From Nocardia aurea (GTDB lineage Bacteria; Actinomycetota; Actinomycetes; Mycobacteriales; Mycobacteriaceae): a DNA stretch of 64,000 nt. How positions within the stretch are numbered: position 1 is the first letter of the stretch; every line of letters begins with the position of its first letter. This document shows, in pieces, positions 44,675 through 53,535 of the stretch. The stretch spans positions 186,001-250,000 of the forward strand of contig NZ_QCYJ01000029.1 in the NCBI RefSeq assembly GCF_003123685.1, written 5' to 3'. Below the pieces are notes generated by a model. It was not told the DNA's origin. It saw only the letters and a list, made by a program, of their open reading frames with translations, and did no database searches. The position numbers and the translations under genes are program-made.

Positions 44675-45211
44675 TCAGTGCGTGAGGATCACTTTCACGA
44701 CGACGACGGTGGTGGCCACGGCGGTGAGCGCGAGCGCGGCCAGCACCGATCCTCTGGTGGGAGGTTCGCCTTTGAGTCGGCCGATGACGAAGACGATGCC
44801 GCCGATGCGCAGCAGGATCACGATCTCGGCGACCAGTTGCGCGGTTCCGTGGTCGAGCCATCCGAGCAGGCCGGTGGCGAGGATGGCGCAGGGCAGTAGC
44901 GCGGAGGTGAGGATCGGCACGGAATTGCGCAGGCCGCGCAATTGGTCGGCGCGGGTGCCGACGCTGCCCTCGCCGACGCTGCGGCCGACCGCCTCGGCGA
45001 ACAGGTGCGCCACGAACGTCGACAGCGCCGTGCCGAGCACGATCAGGATTCCGGCGTGGACGTCGGTGGTGACGACGGGTACCAGCGCCGCGAGGACGAG
45101 GACGTTGCCGTAGATGTAGGCGCTGATCCGCCCCGCGGCGTTCTTGCGGTCCAGTGGTTTGTCGCGTGAGAACAGCGGACGGTGCAGCAGCGTGTCGGAG
45201 ACGGTCTTCAC
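44675..45211 (-). CDS. hypothetical membrane protein
   Basis: 178 residues, GTG start. About five hydrophobic helices are visible (ISAYIYGNVLVLAALVPVV; GILIVLGTALSTFVAHLFAEAVG; SVPILTSALLPCAILATGLLGW; LVAEIVILLRIGGIVFVIGRL; VLAALALTAVATTVVVVKVIL). The family is not named. It may be co-transcribed with the next upstream membrane protein gene, whose stop lies 44 bp before its start. Confidence 0.8.
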   Translation of the reverse strand: MKTVSDTLLHRPLFSRDKPLDRKNAAGRISAYIYGNVLVLAALVPVVTTDVHAGILIVLGTALSTFVAHLFAEAVGRSVGEGSVGTRADQLRGLRNSVPILTSALLPCAILATGLLGWLDHGTAQLVAEIVILLRIGGIVFVIGRLKGEPPTRGSVLAALALTAVATTVVVVKVILTH

Positions 45212-45255
45212 ACGGCCTCACCCTCGCCGTGCGGGCCGCGAGCGCGATCGGCGAC

Positions 45256-46566
45256 TCACGGCGTGCGGTGCCCTGCGGTGAGGGCTGGGCGGGCGATCAG
45301 TTCCACGAGTAGCAGTGCGGCCGCGGCGATCACGAGGGTGACCATCACGACGAGCCCGGACGGGTACTTCCAGAACACCAGCGTGATGGCGGCGATCGCG
45401 ACGACGGCGACCCGCAGGGCGACCCGGTGCGAGGCGACGGCGACTTCGACCGGGTGCGGGGCGCGGCCGTCGGCCGGACCGCGGACCCGGTCGGTGAGCG
45501 CGCCGAATCCGCGCCGGACCGACCGGGCCGATTTCGAGGATCCGACCAGGTAGCCGACCGCCGCGATCGCCACGGCCAGCACGAATACCGCGCGCATGGC
45601 GGTGCGCAGCGGCAGGGCGAGCGTGTCGAACAGGGCCGCGGCCGCGTCGCGGGACAGCGCCTCGCCGGGCACGTCTCCGAGATAGACCGCGCGGCCGATG
45701 CTGATCGCCACGACCAGCAGCAGCATGGCGGCGGCGATGGCGACCCCGACCAGCGAGAAGGCTCGCAGGCGACTGCCTCCCGGCGCGAGCAGCACGGCCC
45801 CGGCCGCCACGAGCAGTACCGCCAGCGGCAGGACGGTGGCCGCGTTGTTCAGCGCCGACACCGCTCGCTGGGCTTTGACGAGTCCGGGTGATTCGAACAG
45901 TACGAAGGTCGCGTCGACGTCGGGGATCTTGTCGGCGAAGGTGAATCCGCGCTCGTCCAGTTCGGCGCGCACACCGTCGATGATCGGGCCCAGCGCGATG
46001 GCGACGGTGCCGTCGTCGCCGATGCGGACGCCGGGCCTGGTCTCCCCGGTGACGACCGCAACCATCGTCTTGTGCGCTTCCCGGTTGGCCCGGATCCACA
46101 GTGCCTCGAATCGGTCCGATGCCACGAAGGAGTCGACGGTGTCGTGGACGAAGGAGCGGGCTTCGTCGGCGAGGACGGGGGCGAGGCCGATGACGGCGGT
46201 GGGTACGCGTGGCGCGTTCTCGGTCAGCGCGGTCAATGCCTCGGTGGTCAGGCGCTGCACGTCGACGCGCGTCATGATCTGGTCGGTGATCCGGTCCGAC
46301 AGTTCGGCCTGCAGGACCGGGTCGGCGGCCAGCGGTGTCATCGTCTGCACGTATCGGTCGGTGTCGAGTACCTCGGCGCGGACGTAGCGCGCGGGAACGG
46401 CCGCGAAGGCGAGGACGGCGACGAGTACGAGCAGGATCGCCGCGCCGGTCCAGCGCAATCCGCGATGGCCGCGCGTTTCCGCTTTTCGGGTGACTTCACG
46501 ACGGAGGCGCTCGAGTTCCGCGCGTTCGTCGGCATCCAGTGGTGCGCCGACTTCCGGAGAATTCAT
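45256..46566 (-). CDS. hypothetical membrane protein with large external loop
   Basis: 436 residues from ATG 46566. A cytoplasmic N-terminus with a charged helix (DERAELERLRREVTRKAETR) precedes one TM helix (ILLVLVAVLAFAAVPARYV). An approximately 180-residue extracytoplasmic domain follows (VLDTDRYVQTMTPLAADPVLQAELSDRITDQIM...). Four further helices come at the C-terminal half. Similar actinobacterial membrane proteins are annotated only as hypothetical. It is probably an envelope protein; function unknown. Confidence 0.82.
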   Translation of the reverse strand: MNSPEVGAPLDADERAELERLRREVTRKAETRGHRGLRWTGAAILLVLVAVLAFAAVPARYVRAEVLDTDRYVQTMTPLAADPVLQAELSDRITDQIMTRVDVQRLTTEALTALTENAPRVPTAVIGLAPVLADEARSFVHDTVDSFVASDRFEALWIRANREAHKTMVAVVTGETRPGVRIGDDGTVAIALGPIIDGVRAELDERGFTFADKIPDVDATFVLFESPGLVKAQRAVSALNNAATVLPLAVLLVAAGAVLLAPGGSRLRAFSLVGVAIAAAMLLLVVAISIGRAVYLGDVPGEALSRDAAAALFDTLALPLRTAMRAVFVLAVAIAAVGYLVGSSKSARSVRRGFGALTDRVRGPADGRAPHPVEVAVASHRVALRVAVVAIAAITLVFWKYPSGLVVMVTLVIAAAALLLVELIARPALTAGHRTP

Positions 46567-46887
46567 GGATTTGTCCGTATCCGTTCGATCGAAACGAATA
46601 ACACGGCGGAATACAGGGTTCGAAATCAACGGTCGCGCAATCAGACCGTAGCAAGATTATCAGCATCCGTATCGAGGTCGATGACACTGTTCGGGACCGG
46701 TCGAGAGTGATCATTTTGTGCTCTATCCCCGCATTGCCGTCCGTGGAATACTCTGTTCCACCGGCTGTCGACGCGGGTATCGGATCGTGAATCCCGTACC
46801 GCGTCCGAGGGTCCGGCGCGCACTTACCCCCGCGGTGGTGGCGATCGATGGCTGACCATCACCCTGATCTGTCCGAAACGAGGATCC
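46567..46887. other. divergent promoter region, no gene seen
   Basis: 321 bases between the membrane protein gene and the DUF6325-like gene, with moderately lower GC. No repeat with long arms and no convincing small gene. Confidence 0.4.
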
Positions 46888-47340
46888 ATGGTGAACGAGA
46901 CGGATATCGAGGAACTCGGCCCCATCGATTATCTGGTGGTGGAATTCCCCGCGGACCGGCAACCCGATGGTTCGGCATTGCCGCTACTGCGAGATCTGGT
47001 CGAGCGGGACATCATTCGCGTACTCGACCTCGGTTTCGTGCGGAAGCAGCAGGACGGTTCACTGGTCGGGCTCGAGATCAGCGAAGTCGGGCTGGAGGGT
47101 GAAGTCGACATCACGCTGTTCGCGGAGGCGACCTCGGGTCTGCTGGATCGCAACGATCTGGCCGAGGCGGGCGAGGCGCTGGAACCGGGTGCGTCGGGGG
47201 CCGTCGTGGTCTACGAGAACCGGTGGGCCGCACCGTTCGCTGTGGCGTTGCGGCGCAGCGGCGCACAGCTCGTCGCGTCCGGCCGCATTCCCACCCAGAG
47301 TCTGCTCGGTGCGCTCGACGCACTGGAAACCGCCCGCTGA
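46888..47340 (+). CDS. DUF6325/DUF1269-type protein
   Basis: 150 residues. The pattern GPIDYLVVEFPADRQPDGSALPLLRDLVERDIIRVLDLGFVRKQQDGSLVGLEISE, then SGAVVVYENRWAAPFAVALRRSGAQLVASGRIPTQSLLGALDAL, matches a small actinobacterial family of unknown role. That family is typically encoded beside a SHOCT-domain protein, as here (19 bp apart). The pair is often seen near stress-related membrane genes, but no function is proven. Confidence 0.8.
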   Translation: MVNETDIEELGPIDYLVVEFPADRQPDGSALPLLRDLVERDIIRVLDLGFVRKQQDGSLVGLEISEVGLEGEVDITLFAEATSGLLDRNDLAEAGEALEPGASGAVVVYENRWAAPFAVALRRSGAQLVASGRIPTQSLLGALDALETAR

Positions 47341-47359
47341 CGGATCGAAGGAGCACATC

Positions 47360-47629
47360 ATGCCCGGTCTCTTGCGAGGAGTCGCCCGCACCGCCGCGAT
47401 CGCCGGCACCGCGACGGCGGTGTCCAATCGCGTGTCACGACGGCAGGGCCAGAGGTGGGCCCAGCAGGCGCCCGCACCGCAGCAGGCTCCCCCGCCGCAG
47501 CCCGCTCCGCAGGCCGCACCCGCCACCGACCCGCTCGAGGCCTTGCAGCGCCTCGGGGAGCTCAAAGCGCAGGGTGTGTTGGACGAGAACGAGTTCAATG
47601 CCATGAAGGCAAAGATCTTGGCGTCCTGA
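47360..47629 (+). CDS. SHOCT-domain protein
   Basis: 89 residues from ATG 47360 behind GAAGGAGCAC. An N-terminal GVARTAAIAGTATAVSNRVSRRQ helix may be membrane-associated. A Gln/Pro/Ala-rich linker and a C-terminal SHOCT domain (DPLEALQRLGELKAQGVLDENEFNAMKAKIL) follow. SHOCT is an oligomerisation-type helix-turn-helix of unknown role. It forms an operon with the DUF6325-like gene. Confidence 0.88.
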   Translation: MPGLLRGVARTAAIAGTATAVSNRVSRRQGQRWAQQAPAPQQAPPPQPAPQAAPATDPLEALQRLGELKAQGVLDENEFNAMKAKILAS

Positions 47630-47632
47630 CCG

Positions 47633-49040
47633 GTGGGCGACGCGCCGACGCGAGCGGGCACGGGCCTGGTCCTCGCGGTTCTGGGCGCGGGCCAGTTCCT
47701 GATGACCCTGGACAGTTCCGTGATGAATGTGTCGATTCGGCTGGTCACTGCTCGAAGGCCTCGGCGCGGCGCTGATCATGCCGGCAATCGTGTCGTTGGT
47801 CGCGTCCAACTTTCCGTCCGAACGCCGCGCGGGCGCATACGGGTTGGTGGCCGCGGCGGGCGCGGCGGCGGTGGCGGTGGGGCCGCTGCTCGGCGGCGCT
47901 GTCACCACCTTCGCGTCCTGGCGTTATGTATTCGCCGGTGAGGTCGTTCTCGTCGTCATGATCCTGGCGGTCCTGCGGCGTATCGAAGACGCGCCCGCCT
48001 CGTCGGCGGTGCGCCTGGACATCGTCGGCTCGGCCCTTTCGGTACTCGGTCTGGGCATGGTCGTGTTCGGTGTGCTGCGTTCGAGCGAGTGGGGGTGGGT
48101 GCGGTCCAAGCCGAACGGTCCGCAGGTGTTCGGGTTGTCGCCGGTGGTGTGGCTGCTGATGGGCGGACTGGTGGTGCTGTACGGATTCATGCGCTGGCAG
48201 ATCAGGGTGGCCGCGAAGGGCGGGGAGCCGTTGGTGCGACCGGGCATGCTGCGCAACCGTCAGTTGGCGGGCGGGCTCACGATGTTCTTCGCCCAGTTCC
48301 TGATCCAGGCCGGTGTGTTCTTCTCGGTTCCGCTGTTCCTTTCGGTGGTTCTCGAACTCAGCGCGATGGAGACGGGTCTGCGGATCCTGCCGTTGTCGGC
48401 CGCGTTGGTACTGGCGGCGGCGGGAATTCCGAAATTCGTGCCGGACGCGAATCCTCGGCGTGTGGTGCGGGTCGGACTGGCATCGATGATCGTCGGGATC
48501 GTGATGCTGGTGGCCGGGGTGGATCCGGCGGCCGACGCGAGCGTGGTGATGGTGCCGATGCTGTTCATGGGGTTCGGGTTGGGTGCGTTGTCCTCGCAGT
48601 TGGGGGCGATCACCGTGTCCTCGGTGGCCGATTCTGAGAGCGCCGAGGTCGGCGGATTGCAGAACACCGCGACCAATCTCGGTGCGTCGCTGGGGACCGC
48701 GCTGATCGGCTCGATTCTCATCGCGACGCTGACCGGTTCGGTGCTCGCCGGTATCGAGGACAATCCGGCTGTTCCGGCTTCGGTGGCCGAGCGCGCGTCC
48801 ACCGAACTTGCCGACGGCGTGCCGTTCCTGTCGACGCCGCAGTTGCAGGACGCGCTGACCTCCGCGGGTGTCACCGGTCAGACCGCCGACGCGGTCGTCG
48901 AGATCAACGCCGATGCCAGGCTCGACGCCTTGCGGGTGGCCTTCGCGGTGACCGCGCTGCTGGCCATCACCGCGCTGTTCGCGACCGGCCTGTTGCCTCG
49001 GCGCGCGATCGGTCGCACCCGCGCAGCGTCGGAGCCGTGA
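47633..49040 (+). pseudogene. DHA2-type MFS transporter with internal deletion and frameshift
   Basis: The frame opening at GTG 47633 encodes the expected N-terminus (GLVLAVLGAGQFLMTLDSSVMNVSI) but then turns to nonsense. The remainder continues in another frame from about 47735 (FGWSLLEGLGAALIMPAIVSLVASNFPSERRAGAYGL) to 49040. In intact EmrB-type proteins, roughly 70-80 residues (TM2-TM3 and the conserved cytoplasmic loop) separate these two parts. Here they abut near 47740. So about 220 bases plus the frame appear lost, and the protein should be non-functional. A sequencing error alone would not explain the missing segment. Confidence 0.8.
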
Positions 49041-49070
49041 CACCGAGTCGAATCCCTGCGTGGGACAGGT

Positions 49071-49928
49071 CTATTCGTCGTCGTCTCGGCCGCGCAGGAA
49101 CCTGCCGACGACGGTCTCGTCGAGGGCGAAGGCCTTCACGACGGCGGCCGCGCCGACGATGACGAGCGACAGCACGAAAAGCCAGCTGATCGAGGTGAAC
49201 GCGAGTCCGAGCGGACCGAATTGCTCGCGCGCGTTGGCCGCGAGGCGGGGCAGCACGACCCGGCCCGCGATGTGCACGAGGCACAATCCGATCGCGGTGA
49301 GAATTCCCGACGTCCAGAGCAGCCGTCCGTTCAACGTGCCCTTGGTCAGCACGAACGGCACGAGAATCCACACGAAAGACCAGATGATCAGCTCGATCGC
49401 CAGCGACAGCGGCGGGCCGACGTAGGCGATCCGGCCGAGTTGGCGGGTCTGGCCGACGACCCCCGCCGCCAGGGCGACCGTCAGCAGGACCGCCAGCCAC
49501 CGCCACGCGTCACGCCCGCCGATAGCCGGGACCTTCCAGACCACCTGATACAGGCGACCGAGCGCCCGCGCGAAGGAGGTGCCGCCGATCAGGACGACGA
49601 ACAGTCCGACCACGCCGAACGCCGCGACCGTGGGGTCGGCGACGGTGGTGTCGGGGCCCGCGCCCAGCGCCGTCGATTCGAATCCGAACTGGTCGCGAAT
49701 CGTGTTCTCCGCGGCGTCCCAACCGCTGATGACCGAGGCGGCGATGATGACGGGCAATACCGACGTGAATATCTGCGCCGCCAATGCCAGCGAACGATCG
49801 GCGATCTGGATATCGGCGAAACCCTCGAGTACGCGGCGGATGGTGCGCCCGTAGGGTGTTCCGCGCAACAGACCGGTCACCGCCTCGGTGCGGGCGAGCG
49901 ACATTTCACGGGCCAAAGCCACCGACAT
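49071..49928 (-). CDS. YihY/BrkB-family membrane protein
   Basis: 285 residues from ATG 49928; a GTG at 49943 is an alternative start. About six hydrophobic helices with RSLALAAQIFTSVLPVIIAASVI, FVVLIGGTSFARALGRLYQVVW and LGLAFTSISWLFVLSLVIVGAAAV. The family is broad and of uncertain function. It is convergent with the broken transporter gene. Confidence 0.85.
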   Translation of the reverse strand: MSVALAREMSLARTEAVTGLLRGTPYGRTIRRVLEGFADIQIADRSLALAAQIFTSVLPVIIAASVISGWDAAENTIRDQFGFESTALGAGPDTTVADPTVAAFGVVGLFVVLIGGTSFARALGRLYQVVWKVPAIGGRDAWRWLAVLLTVALAAGVVGQTRQLGRIAYVGPPLSLAIELIIWSFVWILVPFVLTKGTLNGRLLWTSGILTAIGLCLVHIAGRVVLPRLAANAREQFGPLGLAFTSISWLFVLSLVIVGAAAVVKAFALDETVVGRFLRGRDDDE

Positions 49929-50250
49929 TTTCACGGACCGCACCCTGGCTCACTACCCTTCGTCGCGAACGGGTCGGATTCGCCCGACTGACCTCGGTGC
50001 AATCGACGGTACGCCGTCGCGGGGACACCGCGGACCGGCTGACGTCCATTATCGGCGTCAGTTCCGGACATATCCACCACGCAACTGTGTGAGGACGAAA
50101 AGACACCTCCCGCGCCGCACTTGTGCGAGGATCGACACACCGGCACATCGGTCATCCGCGCGGGTGGGATGTCGCGAATGTGGGGTTCATTTCCAGGTAA
50201 TGCATCGATATGACGCACACGGATTCTCCACCGAATTCAGGAGCACACCG
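49929..50250. other. divergent intergenic region, no gene seen
   Basis: 322 bases between the YihY gene and the OmpA-like lipoprotein gene. No convincing small gene. It probably contains promoters for both. Confidence 0.4.
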
Positions 50251-50781
50251 ATGATATCCAGGAAGAGTGTTTGCGGAATCGCCGCGACGGCGGCCGTCCT
50301 GACGTTGCTCACCGCTTGTGGATCCGACGACGATTCGGATTCGGCCTCGTCCGCGACGACGGCGACGACAACGACCGCCGTCACGGGGACTTCCACCCGC
50401 GATATGCGCAGCAGTATCGCCGCCACCGCGTCGTCGGTCGTCAGTTCTGCGCTGAACACCGCGCAGCAGGCCATCCAGAGCGCTATCAACGCGGCGGTGG
50501 CCGCCGCGCCGATCACCTTCGACAGCGGCAGTTCGGACCTGGGCGCCGCGGACGTGGCGACCATCAACGCGGTGGCGATCCCGTTGAAGGGCAACGACAC
50601 CAAGATCCGCGTCACGACCTACGGTACGGACGAGACGTTGGCGAAAGCACGCGGCGACAACGTCGCGGCCGAATTCGAATCCGCGGGTGTCGACAAGGCG
50701 CGCATCAGCGTGCGCGTCGAGAAGTCACCCGATGATCCCGCCGATGCCGACAACGCGACGATCGAGGTCGTCGCCGATTAG
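50251..50781 (+). CDS. OmpA-like-domain lipoprotein
   Basis: 176 residues from ATG 50251 behind CAGGAG. The N-terminus MISRKSVCGIAATAAVLTLLTACGSD is a lipoprotein signal with lipobox LTAC, so Cys23 would be lipidated. A Ser/Thr-rich linker and an Ala-rich helix follow. The C-terminal part ITFDSGSSDLGAADVATINAVAIPLKGNDTKIRVTTYGTDETLAKARGDNVAAEFESAGVDKARISVRV resembles OmpA/MotB peptidoglycan-binding domains, though short. It is probably a cell-wall-associated protein. Confidence 0.85.
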   Translation: MISRKSVCGIAATAAVLTLLTACGSDDDSDSASSATTATTTTAVTGTSTRDMRSSIAATASSVVSSALNTAQQAIQSAINAAVAAAPITFDSGSSDLGAADVATINAVAIPLKGNDTKIRVTTYGTDETLAKARGDNVAAEFESAGVDKARISVRVEKSPDDPADADNATIEVVAD

Positions 50782-50795
50782 GGCGAGCCGTCGAC

Positions 50796-50993
50796 TCAGC
50801 GGTGCGAGACCACGTCGGGGAAACGGTGCCGCAGCCGGTCCATGTATCGGCGCACGTCCCGTAGCTCGGTCTCGAGCCGCTGGGTGGCGGAACTTCCGGA
50901 GCCGGTCATGGCGATCTCGCGGGTGAGGCTGCCTACCTGGACAGCGAGCAGCTGCAGGAAGACTCGGGCTTGGGCGCGGTCGGCGTCGTCCAT
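50796..50993 (-). CDS. small hypothetical protein
   Basis: 65 residues (MDDADRAQARVFLQLLAVQVGSL...), helical and charged, ending HRFPDVVSHR. No family recognised. The start lacks a strong ribosome-binding site. It lies on the opposite strand just after the lipoprotein gene. Amino-acid composition looks like a real protein, but conservation must decide. Confidence 0.5.
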   Translation of the reverse strand: MDDADRAQARVFLQLLAVQVGSLTREIAMTGSGSSATQRLETELRDVRRYMDRLRHRFPDVVSHR

Positions 50994-51111
50994 CGATCAG
51001 GGCCGATCTGTCGGTGTCGTATCGGGTATGCCCGGGTGGTTTCGCGGCCGAGGTCCACAGCCGCAGAACCGATTCGGACGGTACCCGTTTCGACGCCGGG
51101 TGACGGGCGGA

Positions 51112-51690
51112 TTACGGGGAATCGCAACGGTGTCGAGTTGTTTCGCGCCGGTCGATGGTGGCCAGTGCGAGGTCGGCCCAGTGGATGTTCTCGCGTTCGA
51201 AGGCGATGCCGCGCAGCAGGGTGAGGTAGGGGCCGACGGCCTCGGCTTCGAGCAGGTAGGTCTGTTCGGTCCGGCCGCCGAGCATCGCGGCCCTGCCCCG
51301 TTCGTAGCGGGCCAGTTTCGCTTCGGCCCGGAGTTTGCTGCCGGCGACGGACGCGCGGATCGACGCGGTGTCGCAGACGTCGACGGCTCGGACCTGCACC
51401 AGCAGTTCGTCGCGGATGGCGGTGGGTTTCGGCGTTCGGGCGGTGAACGCGCGCAATGCTTCCCAGCCCGCCGGGGTCAGCGAGTGCAGGCGTTTGTTCG
51501 GCCTGCGTTCCTGTTCGACGACGCGGGTGTGGATGAGTCCTTCCTCGGCCATCCGGTCGAGTTCGCGGTACAGCTGCTGCGGGGTGGCCATCCAGTAGTT
51601 GGCGACCGAGGCGTCGAAGTCCTTGGCCAGGTCGTAGCCGGAGGCTTCTCCCTCGATCAGCGCGGCCATCACCGCGTCGCGTAGCGCCAT
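51112..51690 (-). CDS. PadR-family transcriptional regulator
   Basis: 192 residues. The N-terminal winged helix (LRDAVMAALIEGEASGYDLAKDFDASVANYWMATPQQLYRELDRMAEEGLI, then RRPNKRLHSLTPAGWEAL) is PadR. The C-terminal helical domain (LRAEAKLARYERGRAAMLGG ... LLRGIAFERENIHWADLAL) is the VirA-type activator tail. It is divergent from the SnoaL-like gene at 51781 and probably regulates it. A short inverted repeat lies between. Confidence 0.92.
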   Translation of the reverse strand: MALRDAVMAALIEGEASGYDLAKDFDASVANYWMATPQQLYRELDRMAEEGLIHTRVVEQERRPNKRLHSLTPAGWEALRAFTARTPKPTAIRDELLVQVRAVDVCDTASIRASVAGSKLRAEAKLARYERGRAAMLGGRTEQTYLLEAEAVGPYLTLLRGIAFERENIHWADLALATIDRRETTRHRCDSP

Positions 51691-51750
51691 CGGCCAAGGC
51701 TATCGGCATCTGGACATCGTCGCGGAACCTGGTTAGCGTGCCGGAGACAT

Positions 51751-51766
51751 AGTCAACAAATTGAGT
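51751..51766. promoter_or_regulatory. short inverted repeat between padR-like and SnoaL-like genes
   Basis: AGTCAA-CAAA-TTGAGT with one mismatch in the arms, in the 90-bp divergent promoter region. A PadR site is plausible but weak. Confidence 0.4.
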
Positions 51767-51780
51767 AATCGAGGTGTGGG

Positions 51781-52197
51781 ATGCATCCTTTCCGCAAGGC
51801 CGTCGAGGACCGTGACATGGCCGCCGTCGAGGCGCTGCTCGCCGAGGAGGTCGTGTTCACCAGCCCGGTGGCGTTCTCGCCGTATCCGGGCAAGCCCATC
51901 ACCGCGGCGATCCTGCGCGCGGTGATGCGGGTCTTCGAGGATTTCCGCTACGTGCGTGAGATCGCGGACGAGGGCGGCCGCGATCACGCCTTCGTCTTCG
52001 AGGCGACGGTGGCGGGCAAACGCCTCAGCGGCTGCGATTTCCTGCATTTCGACGAGGAGGGCAAAATCGACGAATTCACGGTCATGGTGCGTCCGCTCTC
52101 GGCCGCCACCGCTCTGGCCGAGGCGATGGGCGCGCAGTTCGAGCGGATCAAGACCGAGACCGCGTCCGCGATCGAGAGCGGCAGAGCGGGACTGTAG
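51781..52197 (+). CDS. SnoaL-like / NTF2-fold protein, third in window
   Basis: 138 residues. MHPFRKAVEDRDMAAVEALLAEEVVFTSPVAFSPYPGKPITAAILRAVMRVFEDFRYV and GCDFLHFDEEGKIDEFTVMVRPL match SnoaL-like NTF2 proteins. It is divergent from the PadR gene, which suggests regulation by it. No enzymatic role is known. Confidence 0.88.
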   Translation: MHPFRKAVEDRDMAAVEALLAEEVVFTSPVAFSPYPGKPITAAILRAVMRVFEDFRYVREIADEGGRDHAFVFEATVAGKRLSGCDFLHFDEEGKIDEFTVMVRPLSAATALAEAMGAQFERIKTETASAIESGRAGL

Positions 52198-52202
52198 GGC
52201 GC

Positions 52203-52826
52203 TCAGTCCGCGGCGGCGGTCATCGGGACGGTGATCATGGCGACGATCATGTCGACGATCTCCCCGGAATCGTCGGGACCCGGTGTCCGCACCCCCGATT
52301 CCAGGGTCCGTTCGTAGTCGGCGACGAGCGCGAAAAGTACCGTCGCCATGGTTTCCAGGCGTCGACGCCGATGACGCGGGGGCAGATGCGGGAGCGCGGC
52401 CGTGAGCCGGGTGGCGATGATGCGAACGGCGACGCGGTCGGATCCGGCGAGGCGGCGTGCGTCGGCGATCACCGGATGGGTGCGCACGACCTCGAGAAAA
52501 CGGCCGTAGTGGCTGACCCCGGAGCGGTCGAGGAGTTCGAGGATCGGGTCGGCCAGCATGGCGACCAGCGCGCGCAGATCATGCGCGGTGCCGTCGGCCT
52601 CGTGGGCGGCGAGCAGTTCCATGCGGCGCTGCTCCAGCCAGTTCATGCGACGGTCGACGATGGCCTCGATCAGCCCGGTGCGGGAGTCGAAGTAGTAGTG
52701 CACGGCCGAGTTGTTGCGCTGACCGGCTGCGGCCGCGATATCGCGCAGCGGTACCTCGACGCCGCGTTCGGCGATGAGTCGTTCGCCGGCGTCGAGCAGC
52801 GCCGAGCGCGAATCGTCGGTGTGCAT
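52203..52826 (-). CDS. TetR-family transcriptional regulator
   Basis: 207 residues. The HTH reads ALLDAGERLIAERGVEVPLRDIAAAAGQRNNSAVHYYFDSRTGLIEAIVDRR. It lies 5 bases after the SnoaL-like gene on the other strand. It is divergent from the VOC-LLM pair at 52976. The imperfect repeat CTTGACGATGTTAAG at 52851-52865 lies in the gap and may be its site. It may repress the VOC-LLM operon. Confidence 0.92.
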   Translation of the reverse strand: MHTDDSRSALLDAGERLIAERGVEVPLRDIAAAAGQRNNSAVHYYFDSRTGLIEAIVDRRMNWLEQRRMELLAAHEADGTAHDLRALVAMLADPILELLDRSGVSHYGRFLEVVRTHPVIADARRLAGSDRVAVRIIATRLTAALPHLPPRHRRRRLETMATVLFALVADYERTLESGVRTPGPDDSGEIVDMIVAMITVPMTAAAD

Positions 52827-52975
52827 GAGCGAACCCTACTAAATCGAAGTCTTGACGATGTTAAGCACTGATGATTAATTGGGGTGGTGCAATTAGAACG
52901 CGTTGCAGTCTTGTCCGGTGTCGGCCGCTCGACGGCGGCCGAAGGGACAGCGCGGCGCGCACGGGGCGGCGCCCG

Positions 52976-53482
52976 ATGACCATCGCCGCCGGACCGATCT
53001 TCCAGCTGGGCTGGGTGGTACCCGACATCACCTCGGCCACAGCGGAATTCGCCGACCGCTACGGCGTCACCGCATGGTTCTCGCTCCCCGAGGTGCGCTT
53101 CGGGCCGCACAGCTGCTCCTACCGGGGACAGCCCGCCGACTACACCGTCGCGGTGGCACTCGGCTACGCGGGCGGCCAGCAACTGGAACTGATCGAGCCA
53201 CGCGCCGGCGACAGCCCGTACTCCGAGTACCTGACCCGATCCGGCGCGGGACTGCACCACATCGCCTATATACCGGACGATTTCGACGCCGCCCTCGCCG
53301 AAGCGCGCGCCGCGGGCACCGAGATCATCGCCGAGGGCGACCTCGAAGGAGCCGGGATGGAATTCGCCTACCTCGACGGCGGGTCGATCGGCACCTGCGT
53401 CGAATTGATGCGACTGTCAGAGCGGATGAAGGCCGTGTTCGACCGGCTCGTCCCCCACGGGCACACGAACCCGTGGGTCTAG
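52976..53482 (+). CDS. VOC-family protein
   Basis: 168 residues from ATG 52976; the frame upstream has no good start. FQLGWVVPDITSATAEFADRYGVTAWF and LHHIAYIPDDFDAALAEARAAGTEIIAEGDLEGAGMEFAYLDGG ... CVELM give a VOC fold of the methylmalonyl-CoA epimerase-like size. The metal-ligand His and Glu are present. It is likely in an operon with the LLM oxidoreductase 53 bp downstream, divergent from the TetR. Confidence 0.88.
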   Translation: MTIAAGPIFQLGWVVPDITSATAEFADRYGVTAWFSLPEVRFGPHSCSYRGQPADYTVAVALGYAGGQQLELIEPRAGDSPYSEYLTRSGAGLHHIAYIPDDFDAALAEARAAGTEIIAEGDLEGAGMEFAYLDGGSIGTCVELMRLSERMKAVFDRLVPHGHTNPWV

Positions 53483-53535
53483 CGGCCCGGAACCCGTATC
53501 AGCCACGAAAACTACAGGGACGAAAGGCAATCCAG

